The notes: generated from the letters alone by a model not told the origin. Positions 1 through 10,176 are shown, counted from the stretch's first letter. The stretch: DNA of 64,000 nucleotides from Thysanoteuthis rhombus (GCA_963457665.1 OY735220.1:35903194-35967193), one strand, 5' to 3'. Numbers and translations are program-made.

Positions 1-854
1 GTAGTGATCAAACTGATTATAAATAAGATATGGAATACAGATTGCCTTAATTTTATGTCTGGTTGTTTTATGCCAATTGACAAAAATGCCGGTTTTGTCC
101 CAATTTTCCCCTTCTTTTTGGTCATTCAAGTAGGTCGTATTTTGATAGTTAAGTTCTTAATAATCTATTTCATGAATCAAAATAACAAAGTGATGTTATA
201 TTAGTAAAAAAAAAAAACTCAACATGCTTATAAGACGGATTTATTTTGCACAATTGTTTCAGTACTAACTCCTCCCTTTTTGTCACTGCCTGATTCAGAG
301 ATTTTTTCTTGTCTCGGAAAACGATGGCGTTTCTATTGGAGATTGACTTCTTCTGATCCTTTCACATGTAAGGAATATTCTCCAGTTTCTTCAATGATAC
401 CCGTCAGTTGTCTGCCTTTATGAGACCCAGTTCCTAATCCCACCAGTCAACACCTGCAAGCCAAAGAAACTGTCGATTGCATCTATTTTAAACAAGAATC
501 ATAAGTCCAGTGATGCGTCCACCATCTATTGTAGTAGTGGTATTTCTGTTGTTTAATGTAATTGGGACTAACTGGTAGACCGACTGACCCAAAAGTGTCT
601 AATAGAGATGTGTGGACCAAAAAGTGGATGTTTTTTCCCTTTTAACAAACGGAGTCTTGGAGAGAAGAGGCAGTCAAAATATTATTTCCCAAAATTGAAT
701 ATGATAAAATTTTCGTCTAGCTCTTTGGAACGGCGTTTTGAATCCGTTGGAGCCTAAAAGGAAAGAAAAATCAAAAATAAAGTTTAAACGAAAGCCAATC
801 AGAGCTACGATTTTTAAAAGAAAATAGGTGTTCGTGGCATCATAGAAACTATAA
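1..854. other. left flank, nothing recognised
   Basis: AT-rich non-coding DNA with short homopolymer runs. I see no gene, RNA or repeat that I can name. Short open frames here have no recognisable domain. Confidence 0.5.
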
Positions 855-1091
855 AAAAAACTCAAATGGCAAAAGGAAAGCCATGTTGCAAGAATGAAAG
901 ACAACCGATGGACATCACGTCTCACAACATGGATCCCCAGAGATCACATAAGAAACCGAGGCCGACAGAACACAAGATGGAGAGATGAACTTGACAGATT
1001 CAGGAAATACTGGCTCTGCGATGCCTATGATTGGGAATTGTGGCGAATCCTTGGGAAGGTCTATGTCCGACGACGGACGCTAAAAGACTGA
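855..1091 (+). pseudogene. LINE reverse-transcriptase ORF, C-terminal remnant
   Basis: An open frame of about 78 codons runs from just after a stop at 852-854 to a TGA at 1089-1091. It reads like the extreme C-terminus of a non-LTR retrotransposon endonuclease/reverse transcriptase: an HVARMKDNRWTSRL block, then a W-x-P-R-D stretch, a RNRGRQNTRWRDEL block, and a W-E-L-W-R motif near the end. This tail is familiar from LINE-type ORFs annotated in many invertebrates. The polymerase core and endonuclease are absent upstream, so it is a 5'-truncated dead copy. The frame ends in a short GATGAT-rich tail, as seen at 3' ends of some RTE-like LINEs. The clade is inference. A host gene is unlikely given the isolation and truncation. 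Confidence 0.75.
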
Positions 1092-1808
1092 TGATGATTA
1101 AATCGCTGCTGCTGTCCACATTCAGTCTCACTCTCTTCCAAGCTTAAAAACTTACACACAGACATAAAGATGGAGCAGTGAGTTACAATTTGGCTGCTGT
1201 CCACAATTCAGTTGCGAAAGTTCTCCATGTTCCCCTCGTTAATTAGGCATAGCAATTTTATCTTTATTTAAAAAAAAAAGAAAAAGATTTAAATAATAAT
1301 TTTCACCGAGTGGCGTTTTTGGCAAGAACAAACAGACTGCGACAGAGCAGATACTCAATTGGAAGGAAGACATCCTGGCTTTTCTAAAACAGAGAAAAAT
1401 CAAATACAAGTCGTAAAGATAGATAATACAATCAGAATGACTTTTTGAAAAGAGAAAACCAAAAACATATCCGGTGGTTAGTTGTTAAAACCATCATGTT
1501 ATCATACAGTATTTTGTCAGCATGTCGTGTTTGGGGCAGATCAATCAAATGTTGAAAAAAAGGGGTGATCAATGAAAAAGTTACTTCTCTCGCCTTTCGA
1601 ACGATGATGTGACAGTTTTAGTGGACAGTTTCTAATTGTTTGAAGCTGCAGGGTGGATCAAGGGTAACTCATGGAGAAAATGGAAACAATGAACCGATTT
1701 CGTGTTTCAGTCGATGCTTCTCGCGTTTACTTCGCACTAGTATCCTTGGGAAAGGTATGAATCCACTCAATGCAACCAAGATATGGATAAATAACTGAGA
1801 TTTCTGAG

Positions 1809-1813
<5 letters not shown>
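1092..1813. other. non-coding flank, nothing recognised
   Basis: AT-rich sequence following the LINE tail. No gene or structured RNA is apparent. Confidence 0.45.
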
Positions 1814-1904
<91 letters not shown>

Positions 1905-1912
1905 ATATATAT
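1814..1912. repeat. compound microsatellite (CA)n(TA)n
   Basis: About 13 CA dinucleotides run directly into roughly 35 interrupted TA dinucleotides. This is simple sequence, directly abutting a SINE-like element on its right. Confidence 0.95.
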
Positions 1913-1920
1913 TATTGTGT

Positions 1921-2129
1921 CATCCACAGACAGCTGTTTCGATGTATTACATCTCTTCAGTGTGGCTATAGACATTATCCCATCCAGTACCGCGAGGCAG
2001 AATTGAAACCCTCACACAGGACAACCTCTGGACTACGGAACTGGGTGGTCAGTAAGGCTGAATTTAAGCGATACATTCATTTACGCAGAAACTCCACATC
2101 CACCAGAGTGCTTTGTTCCTATGGAAGAG
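1921..2129 (-). mobile_element. diverged tRNA-derived SINE-like element, copy 1
   Basis: This segment aligns along most of its length with 2165-2367, sharing the CCACAGAC start, a GTGTGGCTATAGAC core and a GGTCAGTA block. On the - strand a degenerate B-box-like GGTTTCAATTC lies downstream of a CGTAG...AGAGG stretch that could be a decayed A box. A tRNA-derived SINE is inferred from the better preserved second copy. No target-site duplication could be identified. Confidence 0.5.
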
Positions 2130-2133
2130 CATT

Positions 2134-2154
2134 TATATATATATATATATATAT
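2134..2154. repeat. (AT)n microsatellite
   Basis: About ten AT dinucleotides separate the two related SINE-like elements. Confidence 0.85.
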
Positions 2155-2164
2155 AATAATTAAA

Positions 2165-2367
2165 TAATCCACAGACTACTGTTTTGTCGTATTACGACTC
2201 TTTGGTGTGGCTATAGACTATTCACCATCCCTTCCAGTACTACGGGGGTAGGATCGAAACCTTAGCTTCAGACCCAGAGGCAAACATTTTACCTCTACGC
2301 AGATCTGGACGGTCAGTAGGACCGAATTCAAAGGACTCCCCTACTTACCACTAGGCATTTTCTGCAC
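2165..2367 (-). mobile_element. diverged tRNA-derived SINE-like element, copy 2
   Basis: Read on the - strand it has an A-box-like TGCGTAGAGG and, about 40 nt later, a B-box-like GGTTTCGATCC, as in the tRNA head of a SINE. A non-tRNA body follows that is shared with the copy at 1921-2129. The tRNA of origin cannot be assigned. An unrelated dispersed repeat that happens to contain these boxes remains possible. Confidence 0.5.
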
Positions 2368-2444
2368 AAACAAATCAAATATTTTCTGGCTGTAGGAAAA
2401 ATCGAATTTTGCTTTCTTTTGTTCTTTGATAGTTTCGATACTCA

Positions 2445-2580
2445 ATTATATATATATGTTTGTATGTATATATATGTAGAGAGAGAGAGATAGAATAGAA
2501 TGATATATGTATATATATATAGAGTGAGAGGGTGAGAAACAAAGAGAGAGGGATGAGGGAGAGAAGAGAGAAAGATGGAA
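2445..2580. repeat. low-complexity TA/GA-rich tract
   Basis: Alternating TATATG and GAGAGA runs with interruptions. No gene content. Confidence 0.85.
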
Positions 2581-4149
<1,569 letters not shown>

Positions 4150-4269
4150 AAAGATAATTTTAATGATCAACTTGATATGTTCAAAAATCGCCCCAATCAT
4201 GAATTTTAACAAATGGGGTGCAATGCATAGAACTGGATGAACAACACTCTGAGCTAGAAGAACACAGAT
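4150..4269. repeat. fossil divergent spacer at array edge
   Basis: This is a decayed copy of the spacer that precedes every tRNA-Glu. It keeps in order the ATGTTC...GCCC, TGCAT..GAA, GGATGA and ACACAG landmarks of the intact spacer, with many substitutions and small indels between them. Confidence 0.65.
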
Positions 4270-4339
4270 TGAATATGGTTTAGTGGTGAGGATTCCTGTC
4301 TTTCTCCAAGGCAGTCAAGGTAAAATTCCCAGTGTATAT
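4270..4339 (+). pseudogene. fossil tRNA-Glu pseudogene
   Basis: About 70 nt align with the array tRNA-Glu. The ATATGG, TAGTGGT, AGGATTCCTG, CTTTC and ATTCCC blocks are kept, but the acceptor stem no longer pairs, the T-loop is replaced by TAAAATT and the B box is lost. The TTC anticodon triplet is still readable. It is the outermost recognisable gene relic of the array and is not expected to be transcribed or folded as tRNA. Confidence 0.75.
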
Positions 4340-4627
4340 CGTAGAAATTTATTTAAACATAGAATGATACACCTGAAAAATGTTTTCATGACAGTACTTT
4401 AAAATTGGGCTATCATAAAAGAATAAGGCATTATACCTGAGATTGGTATTCAATCACACACATACAAAAATCTTACAAAGTCTAGTTGAATATCATCATG
4501 ATATATTCACATTCCATGTTTACTTGTGAAAAAAAAAATCAAGCTGCCAATCTGTTGGCAAATAGGACAAAAAAAAAAAAATAAGAAACCACCATCGCAA
4601 CCAGTAAGAGCCTCCCATTGGAATAAC
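4340..4627. repeat. fossil convergent spacer
   Basis: Strongly diverged copy of the Glu-to-Arg spacer. Recognisable landmarks include CATAGAATGATACA, GGTATTCAATC, a CTTACAAAG stretch, and a relic of the CCAGTC..AGGTGGCAAATA block, followed by oligo-A. Confidence 0.65.
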
Positions 4628-4700
4628 TGACAACGAGGAGATTCGACCCCGCAATCTTCTGATTCAAAGTCATATGCCTTTTCCATTAGGCAACGATGTC
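4628..4700 (-). pseudogene. fossil tRNA-Arg pseudogene, anticodon now TTG
   Basis: Full 73-nt length, colinear with the array tRNA-Arg on the - strand. Substitutions create a mismatch in the acceptor stem (T5/T68), one in the anticodon stem and a C/C mismatch in the T stem. The anticodon loop reads CTTTGAA, so nt 35 has gone C to T and the triplet is TTG (Gln) rather than TCG. Given the stem damage it is called a pseudogene rather than an anticodon-switched gene. Confidence 0.8.
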
Positions 4701-4848
4701 ATTATATTGTTGATTATACAAAAAAAAAAATCTACCAAAAAAGTCAAAACATTTCTCGAAGGAATTAGTCGTAAATGCAAGATGGTTTTAGTGTCTGATT
4801 TCTATGTATTTTGACATTGAATATTTTCATTATTTACAAACATGTTCT
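4701..4848. repeat. degenerate divergent spacer with internal deletion
   Basis: Matches the spacer upstream of Glu as far as the ATGTTCTAG landmark, then jumps straight into the middle of a tRNA-Glu. Compared with the first regular unit, about 106 bp are missing across this junction. Confidence 0.8.
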
Positions 4849-4900
4849 AGGATTCAATGCTTTCACCCAGACGGCCCCGGTTCGATTCCCAGTGTGGGAA
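4849..4900 (+). pseudogene. 5'-truncated tRNA-Glu pseudogene
   Basis: Only the 3' part of tRNA-Glu remains, from about nt 21 (AGGATTC) to the discriminator. The acceptor 5' strand, D-arm and A box are gone. The anticodon loop CTTTCAC and the T-loop TTCGATT survive. Confidence 0.85.
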
Positions 4901-5140
4901 CATAAAGTTTTGTTCAAATATATATACATCTTGAATATATCTTCACGAATCTACTTTAGGATAATGCTATTGTAGCGAACAAAAACATTACATTTGAGTT
5001 TGATATTCGATCTCACGCATAGGAATATACTACATAGCTTTGTTGGACATCGGTACAATATATTGGTATTAATGTTGACATGTAAGAATAAAACAGCCAC
5101 TCACTCAGGTGGCAAATATATCTGGGGAAAAGAGAATAGT

Positions 5141-5213
5141 CGACCACGACGAGACTCGAACTCGCAATCTTCTGATTCGAAGTCAGACGCCTTTTCCATT
5201 AGGCCACGCAGTC
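5141..5213 (-). tRNA. tRNA-Arg(TCG), copy R1, first intact Arg
   Basis: Adapter for CGA Arg codons in cytosolic translation. Read on the - strand it is 73 nt and folds as a full cloverleaf. The acceptor stem GACTGCG/CGTGGTC has two G-U pairs (4-69, 5-68). The D stem is GCCT/AGGC, the anticodon stem TCTGA/TCAGA with loop CTTCGAA (TCG at 5178-5180), the T stem GCGAG/CTCGT and the T-loop TTCGAGT. The discriminator is G. There is no intron and no encoded CCA. This sequence is the consensus against which the other Arg copies are described. The spacer to its left still carries edge divergence. Confidence 0.95.
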
Positions 5214-5444
5214 ATTATTTTGTTGACAGAACAATAAAAATCTAGCAAGAAAGTCAAAACGTTTTTGAAGAAATTAGTTGTAAATGCAAGATAGTTTTAG
5301 TGTCTGTTCTCTATGTGTTTTGGCATTGAATATTTTCATTATGAAACAAACATGTTCTAGAATTGCCCAAATTTTCACTTGTAAATTAAAGGATGCATTG
5401 AAGTTAGGGGGATGATGATGGCTTTAGCGTAGGAAAGCACAGCC

Positions 5445-5516
5445 TCCCATATGGTCTAGTGGTTAGGATTCCTGGCTTTCACCCAGGCGGCCCGGGTTCG
5501 ATTCCCGGTGTGGGAA
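5445..5516 (+). tRNA. tRNA-Glu(TTC), copy E1, first intact Glu
   Basis: Adapter for Glu codons GAA (and GAG by wobble). It is 72 nt including discriminator A. The acceptor stem TCCCATA/TGTGGGA has one U-G pair (6-66). The D stem is GTCT/GGAT, the anticodon stem CCTGG/CCAGG with loop CTTTCAC (TTC at 5478-5480), the variable loop CGGC, the T stem CCGGG/CCCGG and the T-loop TTCGATT. The A and B boxes are intact and there is no intron. This sequence is the consensus for the other Glu copies. Its 3' flank lacks one base (GATGATTTTG), which moves the T4 terminator slightly closer. Confidence 0.97.
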
Positions 5517-5760
5517 CGATGATTTTGTTCAAATATAGAATAATACATCTTGAATATATCTTCACGGCTCTACATTAGGACAATGCTATTGTAGCGGAGA
5601 AAAGCTTTACATTTGACTTTGATATTCGATCTCACGCATTGGAATATACTACATAGCTTAGTTGCAAATCGATACAATATATTGGTATTAATGTTGACAT
5701 GTAAGAATAAAAACAGCCAGTCACTCAGGTGGCAAATATGTCTGGGGAAAAGAGAATAGT

Positions 5761-5833
5761 CGACCACGACGAAACTCGAACTCGCAATCTTCTGATTCGA
5801 AGTCAGACGCCTTTTCCATTAGGCCACGCAGTC
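5761..5833 (-). tRNA. tRNA-Arg(TCG), copy R2
   Basis: TCG at 5798-5800. One change, C61 to T, turns the closing T-stem pair into G53-U61 and alters the B box. Confidence 0.85.
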
Positions 5834-6071
5834 ATTATTTTGTTGACAGAACAATAAAAATCTAGCAAAAAAGTCAAAACGTTTTTCAAGAAATTAGTTG
5901 TAAATGCAAGATAGTTTTAGTGTCTGTTCTCTATGTGTTTTGGCATTGAATATTTTCATTATGAAACAAACATGTTCTAGAATTGCCCAAATTTTCACTT
6001 GTAAATTAAAGGATGCATTGAAGTTAGGGGGATGATGATGGCTTTAGCGTAGGAAAGCACAGCCTCCCATA

Positions 6072-6082
6072 TGGTCTAGTGG
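6072..6082 (+). promoter_or_regulatory. tRNA-Glu A box (representative, E2)
   Basis: TGGTCTAGTGG, nt 8-18 of the gene, fits the TRGYNNANNGG Pol III A-box consensus. Confidence 0.9.
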
Positions 6083-6114
6083 TTAGGATTCCTGGCTTTC
6101 ACCCAGGCGGCCCG

Positions 6115-6125
6115 GGTTCGATTCC
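6115..6125 (+). promoter_or_regulatory. tRNA-Glu B box (representative, E2)
   Basis: GGTTCGATTCC, nt 51-61, is a perfect GGTTCGANNCC B box. Confidence 0.95.
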
Positions 6126-6143
6126 CGGTGTGGGAACGTTGAG

Positions 6144-6147
6144 TTTT
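6144..6147 (+). terminator. Pol III T4 terminator of tRNA-Glu (representative, E2)
   Basis: A minimal TTTT run 8-11 nt after the discriminator. The same position is kept after nearly every Glu copy. Confidence 0.8.
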
Positions 6148-6367
6148 GTTCAAATATAGAATAATACATCTTGAATATATCTTCACGTCCCTACATTAGG
6201 ACAATGTTGTTGTAGCGGAGAAAGCTCTAAATTTGATTTTGATATTCGATCTCACGCATAGGAATATACTACATAGCTTAGTTGGACATCGATACAATAT
6301 ATTGGTATTAATGTTGACATGTAAGAATAAAAACAGCCAGTCACTCAGGTGGCAAATATGTCTGGGG

Positions 6368-6371
6368 AAAA
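6368..6371 (-). terminator. Pol III T4 terminator of tRNA-Arg (representative, R3)
   Basis: TTTT on the - strand, 10-13 nt past the discriminator. It is kept in all units. Confidence 0.8.
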
Positions 6372-6391
6372 GAGAATAGTCGACCACGACG

Positions 6392-6402
6392 AGACTCGAA
6401 CT
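6392..6402 (-). promoter_or_regulatory. tRNA-Arg B box (representative, R3)
   Basis: AGTTCGAGTCT, nt 52-62. The core GTTCGANTC is present, but the first G and last C of the ideal box are A and T, so it is weaker than the Glu box. Confidence 0.85.
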
Positions 6403-6435
6403 CGCAATCTTCTGATTCGAAGTCAGACGCCTTTT

Positions 6436-6446
6436 CCATTAGGCCA
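6436..6446 (-). promoter_or_regulatory. tRNA-Arg A box (representative, R3)
   Basis: TGGCCTAATGG, nt 8-18 of the - strand gene, fits the A-box consensus. Confidence 0.9.
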
Positions 6447-6453
6447 CGCAGTC

Positions 6454-6684
6454 ATTATTTTGTTGACAGAACAATAAAAATCTAGCAAGAAAGTCAAAAC
6501 GTTTTTCAAGAAATTAATTGTAAATGCAAGATAGTTTTAGTGTCTGTTCTCTATGTGTTTTGGCATTGAACATTTTCATTATGAAACAAACATGTTCTAG
6601 AATTGCCCAAATTTTCACTTGTAAATTAAAGGATGCATTGAAGTTAGGGGGATGATGATGGCTTTAGCGTAGGAAAGCACAGCC
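6454..6684. other. divergent spacer (representative)
   Basis: The ~231-bp stretch between the 5' ends of Arg and the next Glu, so it holds the upstream regions of both genes. Landmarks are ACAATAAAAATCTAGC near Arg, TTCACTTGTAAATTAAAGG in the middle, and a GATGATGATGG run about 30-45 nt before Glu. No canonical TATA box stands out. It is strongly conserved between units. Confidence 0.85.
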
Positions 6685-6756
6685 TCCCATATGGTCTAGT
6701 GGTTAGGATTCCTGGCTTTCACCCAGGCGGCCCGGGTTCGATTCCCGGTGTGGGAA
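6685..6756 (+). tRNA. tRNA-Glu(TTC), copy E3
   Basis: Consensus sequence; TTC at 6718-6720. Confidence 0.97.
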
Positions 6757-7001
6757 CGTTGAGTTTTGTTCAAATATAGAATAATACATCTTGAATATAT
6801 CTTCACGGCTCTACATTAGGACAATGCTATTGTAGCGGAGAAAAGCTTTACATTTGACTTTGATATTCGATCTCACGCATTGGAATATACTACATAGCTT
6901 AGTTGCAAATCGATACAATATATTGGTATTAATGTTGACATGTAAGAATAAAAACAGCCAGTCACTCAGGTGGCAAATATGTCTGGGGAAAAGAGAATAG
7001 T

Positions 7002-7074
7002 CGACCACGACGAGACTCGAACTCGCAATCTTCTGATTCGAAGTCAGACGCCTTTTCCATTAGGCCACGCAGTC
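7002..7074 (-). tRNA. tRNA-Arg(TCG), copy R4
   Basis: Consensus sequence; TCG at 7039-7041. Confidence 0.95.
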
Positions 7075-7305
7075 ATTATTTTGTTGACAGAACAATAAAA
7101 ATCTAGCAAAAAAGTCAAAACGTTTTTCAAGAAATTAGTTGTAAATGCAAGATAGTTTTAGTGTCTGTTCTCTATGTGTTTTGGCATTGAATATTTTCAT
7201 TATGAAACAAACATGTTCTAGAATTGCCCAAATTTTCACTTGTAAATTAAAGGATGCATTGAAGTTAGGGGGATGATGATGGCTTTAGCGTTGGAAAGCA
7301 CAGCC

Positions 7306-7377
7306 TCCCATATGGTCTAGTGGTTAGGATTCCTGGCTTTCACCCAGGCGGCCCGGGTTCGATTCCCGGTGTGGGAA
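7306..7377 (+). tRNA. tRNA-Glu(TTC), copy E4
   Basis: Consensus sequence; TTC at 7339-7341. Upstream flank reads GCGTTGG instead of GCGTAGG. Confidence 0.97.
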
Positions 7378-7621
7378 CGTTGAGTTTTGTTCAAATATAG
7401 AATAATACATCTTGAATATATCTTCACGGCCCTACATTAGGACAATGTTGTTGTAGCGGAGAAAGCTCTAAATTTGATTTTGATATTCGATCTCACACAT
7501 AGGAATATACTACATAGCTTAGTTGGACATCGATACAATATATTGGTATTAATGTTGACATGTAAGAATAAAAACAGCCAGTCACTCAGGTGGCAAATAT
7601 GTCTGGGGAAAAGAGAATAGT

Positions 7622-7694
7622 CGACCACGACGAGACTCGAACTCGCAATCTTCTGATTCGAAGTCAGACGCCTTTTCCATTAGGCCACGCAGTC
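7622..7694 (-). tRNA. tRNA-Arg(TCG), copy R5
   Basis: Consensus sequence; TCG at 7659-7661. Confidence 0.95.
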
Positions 7695-7925
7695 ATTATT
7701 TTGTTGACAGAACAATAAAAATCTAGCAAGAAAGTCAAAACGTTTTTCAAGAAATTAGTTGTAAATGCAAGATAGTTTTAGTGTCTGTTCTCTATGTGTT
7801 TTGGCATTGAACATTTTCATTATGAAACAAACATGTTCTAGAATTGCCCAAATTTTCACTTGTAAATTAAAGGATGCATTGAAGTTAGGGGGATGATGAT
7901 GGCTTTAGCGTAGGAAAGCACAGCC

Positions 7926-7997
7926 TCCCATATGGTCTAGTGGTTAGGATTCCTGGCTTTCACCCAGGCGGCCCGGGTTCGATTCCCGGTGTGGGAA
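7926..7997 (+). tRNA. tRNA-Glu(TTC), copy E5
   Basis: Consensus sequence; TTC at 7959-7961. Confidence 0.97.
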
Positions 7998-8242
7998 CGT
8001 TGAGTTTTGTTCAAATATAGAATAATACATCTTGAATATATCTTCACGGCTCTACATTAGGACAATGCTATTGTAGCGGAGAAAAGCTTTACATTTGACT
8101 TTGATATTCGATCTCACGCATTGGAATATACTACATAGCTTAGTTGCAAATCGATACAATATATTGGTATTAATGTTGACATGTAAGAATAAAAACAGCC
8201 AGTCACTCAGGTGGCAAATATGTCTGGGGAAAAGAGAATAGT

Positions 8243-8315
8243 CGACCACGACGAGACTCGAACTCGCAATCTTCTGATTCGAAGTCAGACGCCTTTTCCA
8301 TTAGGCCACGCAGTC
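8243..8315 (-). tRNA. tRNA-Arg(TCG), copy R6
   Basis: Consensus sequence; TCG at 8280-8282. Confidence 0.95.
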
Positions 8316-8546
8316 ATTGTTTTGTTGACAGAACAATAAAAATCTAGCAAGAAAGTCAAAACCTTTTTCGAGAGATTAGTTGTAAATGCAAGATAGTTTT
8401 AGTGTCTGTTCTCTATGTGTTTTGGCATTGAACATTTTCATTATGAAACAAACATGTTCTAGAATTGCCCAAATTTTCACTTGTAAATTAAAGGATGCAT
8501 TGAAGTTAGGGGGATGATGATGGCTTTAGCGTAGGAAAGCACAGCC

Positions 8547-8618
8547 TCCCATATGGTCTAGTGGTTAGGATTCCTGGCTTTCACCCAGGCGGCCCGGGTT
8601 CGATTCCCGGTGTGGGAA
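8547..8618 (+). tRNA. tRNA-Glu(TTC), copy E6
   Basis: Consensus sequence; TTC at 8580-8582. Confidence 0.97.
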
Positions 8619-8862
8619 CGTTGAGTTTTGTTCAAATATAGAATAATACATCTTGAATATATCTTCACGGCCCTACATTACGACAATGTCGTTGTAGCAG
8701 AGAAAGCTCTCAATTTGATTTTGATATTCGATCTCACGCATAGGAATATACTACATAGCTTAGTTGGACATCGATACAATATATTGGTATCAATGTTGAC
8801 ATGTAAGAATAAAAACAGCCAGTCACTCAGGTGGCAAATATGTCTGGGGAAAAGAGAATAGT

Positions 8863-8935
8863 CGACCACGACGAGACTCGAACTCGCAATCTTCTGATTC
8901 GAAGTCAGACGCCTTTTCCATTAGGCCACGCAGTC
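8863..8935 (-). tRNA. tRNA-Arg(TCG), copy R7
   Basis: Consensus sequence; TCG at 8900-8902. The unit is nearly identical to the next one. Confidence 0.95.
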
Positions 8936-9166
8936 ATTATTTCGTTGACAGAACAATAAAAATCTAGCAAGAAAGTCAAAACCTTTTTGAAGAAATTAGT
9001 TGTAAATGCAAGATAGTTTTAGTGTCTGTTCTCTATGTGTTTTGGCATTGAATATTTTCATTATGAAACAAACATGTTCTAGAATTGCCCAAATTTTCAC
9101 TTGTAAATTAAAGGATGCATTGAAGTTAGGGGGATGATGATGGCTTTAGCGTAGGAAAGCACAGCC

Positions 9167-9238
9167 TCCCATATGGTCTAGTGGTTAGGATTCCTGGCTT
9201 TCACCCAGGCGGCCCGGGTTCGATTCCCGGTGTGGGAA
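9167..9238 (+). tRNA. tRNA-Glu(TTC), copy E7
   Basis: Consensus sequence; TTC at 9200-9202. Confidence 0.97.
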
Positions 9239-9482
9239 CGTTGAGTTTTGTTCAAATATAGAATAATACATCTTGAATATATCTTCACGGCCCTACATTA
9301 CGACAATGTCGTTGTAGCAGAGAAAGCTCTCAATTTGATTTTGATATTCGATCTCACGCATAGGAATATACTACATAGCTTAGTTGGACATCGATACAAT
9401 ATATTGGTATCAATGTTGACATGTAAGAATAAAAACAGCCAGTCACTCAGGTGGCAAATATGTCTGGGGAAAAGAGAATAGT

Positions 9483-9555
9483 CGACCACGACGAGACTCG
9501 AACTCGCAATCTTCTGATTCGAAGTCAGACGCCTTTTCCATTAGGCCACGCAGTC
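9483..9555 (-). tRNA. tRNA-Arg(TCG), copy R8
   Basis: Consensus sequence; TCG at 9520-9522. Adjacent duplicate of the R7 unit, 620 bp on. Confidence 0.95.
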
Positions 9556-9786
9556 ATTATTTCGTTGACAGAACAATAAAAATCTAGCAAGAAAGTCAAA
9601 ACCTTTTTGAAGAAATTAGTTGTAAATGCAAGATAGTTTTAGTGTCTGTTCTCTATGTGTTTTGGCATTGAATATTTTCATTATGAAACAAACATGTTCT
9701 AGAATTGCCCAAATTTTCACTTGTAAATTAAAGGATGCATTGAAGTTAGGGGGATGATGATGGCTTTAGCGTAGGAAAGCACAGCC

Positions 9787-9858
9787 TCCCATATGGTCTA
9801 GTGGTTAGGATTCCTGGCTTTCACCCAGGCGGCCCGGGTTCGATTCCCGGTGTGGGAA
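9787..9858 (+). tRNA. tRNA-Glu(TTC), copy E8
   Basis: Consensus sequence; TTC at 9820-9822. Confidence 0.97.
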
Positions 9859-10103
9859 CGATGAGTTTTGTTCAAATATAGAATGAAACATCTTGAATAT
9901 ATCTTCACAGATCTACATTAGGACAATGCTATTGTAGCGGAGAAAAGCTTTACATTTGACTTTGATATTCGATTTCACGCATTGGAATATACTACATAGC
10001 TTAGTTGGACATCGATACAATATATTGGTATTAATGTTGACATGTAAGAATAAAAACAGCCAGTCACTCAGGTGGCAAATATGTCTGGGGAAAAGAGAAT
10101 AGT

Positions 10104-10176
10104 CGACCACGACGAGACTCGAACTCGCAATCTTCTGATTCGAAGTCAGACGCCTTTTCCATCAGGCCACGCAGTC
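10104..10176 (-). tRNA. tRNA-Arg(TCG), copy R9, A14 lost
   Basis: TCG at 10141-10143. A14 to G removes the invariant partner of U8 and changes the A box. Probably a weaker gene. Confidence 0.8.

Larger units (their letters stand above)
6065..6136 (+). tRNA. tRNA-Glu(TTC), copy E2
   Basis: Consensus sequence; TTC at 6098-6100. Confidence 0.97.
6137..6380. other. convergent spacer (representative)
   Basis: The ~244-bp stretch between the 3' ends of Glu and Arg. It contains the terminators of both genes at its two ends and an AT-rich middle (GAATAATACATC, TTGATATTCGATCTCACGC, ACAATATATTGG landmarks). No further tRNA, snRNA or protein gene is recognisable. It recurs in every unit with few changes. 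Confidence 0.85.
6381..6453 (-). tRNA. tRNA-Arg(TCG), copy R3
   Basis: Consensus sequence; TCG at 6418-6420. Confidence 0.95.
5510..8315. repeat. alternating dimer units (1,241-bp phase)
   Basis: Two spacer subtypes alternate. Arg copies at 5761, 7002 and 8243 share GTTGCAAATCG and AAAAGCTTTAC upstream. Those at 6381 and 7622 share GTTGGACATCG and AAAGCTCTAA. The 7002 to 8243 step is exactly 1,241 bp and the 5761 to 7002 step is 1,241 bp. Confidence 0.8.

Noticed and set aside
674..925. 83-aa open frame on the - strand
   Set aside because: No recognisable domain, and it overlaps the LINE remnant on the opposite strand; likely chance.
5445..5520. Encoded CCA 3' ends
   Set aside because: Glu is followed by CG and Arg by AC on their own strands, so no CCA is encoded, as usual for eukaryotic nuclear tRNA genes.
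6485..6500. AATAAA hexamers near each Arg gene as poly-A signals
   Set aside because: They occur in AT-rich spacer with no Pol II gene to serve, so chance is the simpler explanation.
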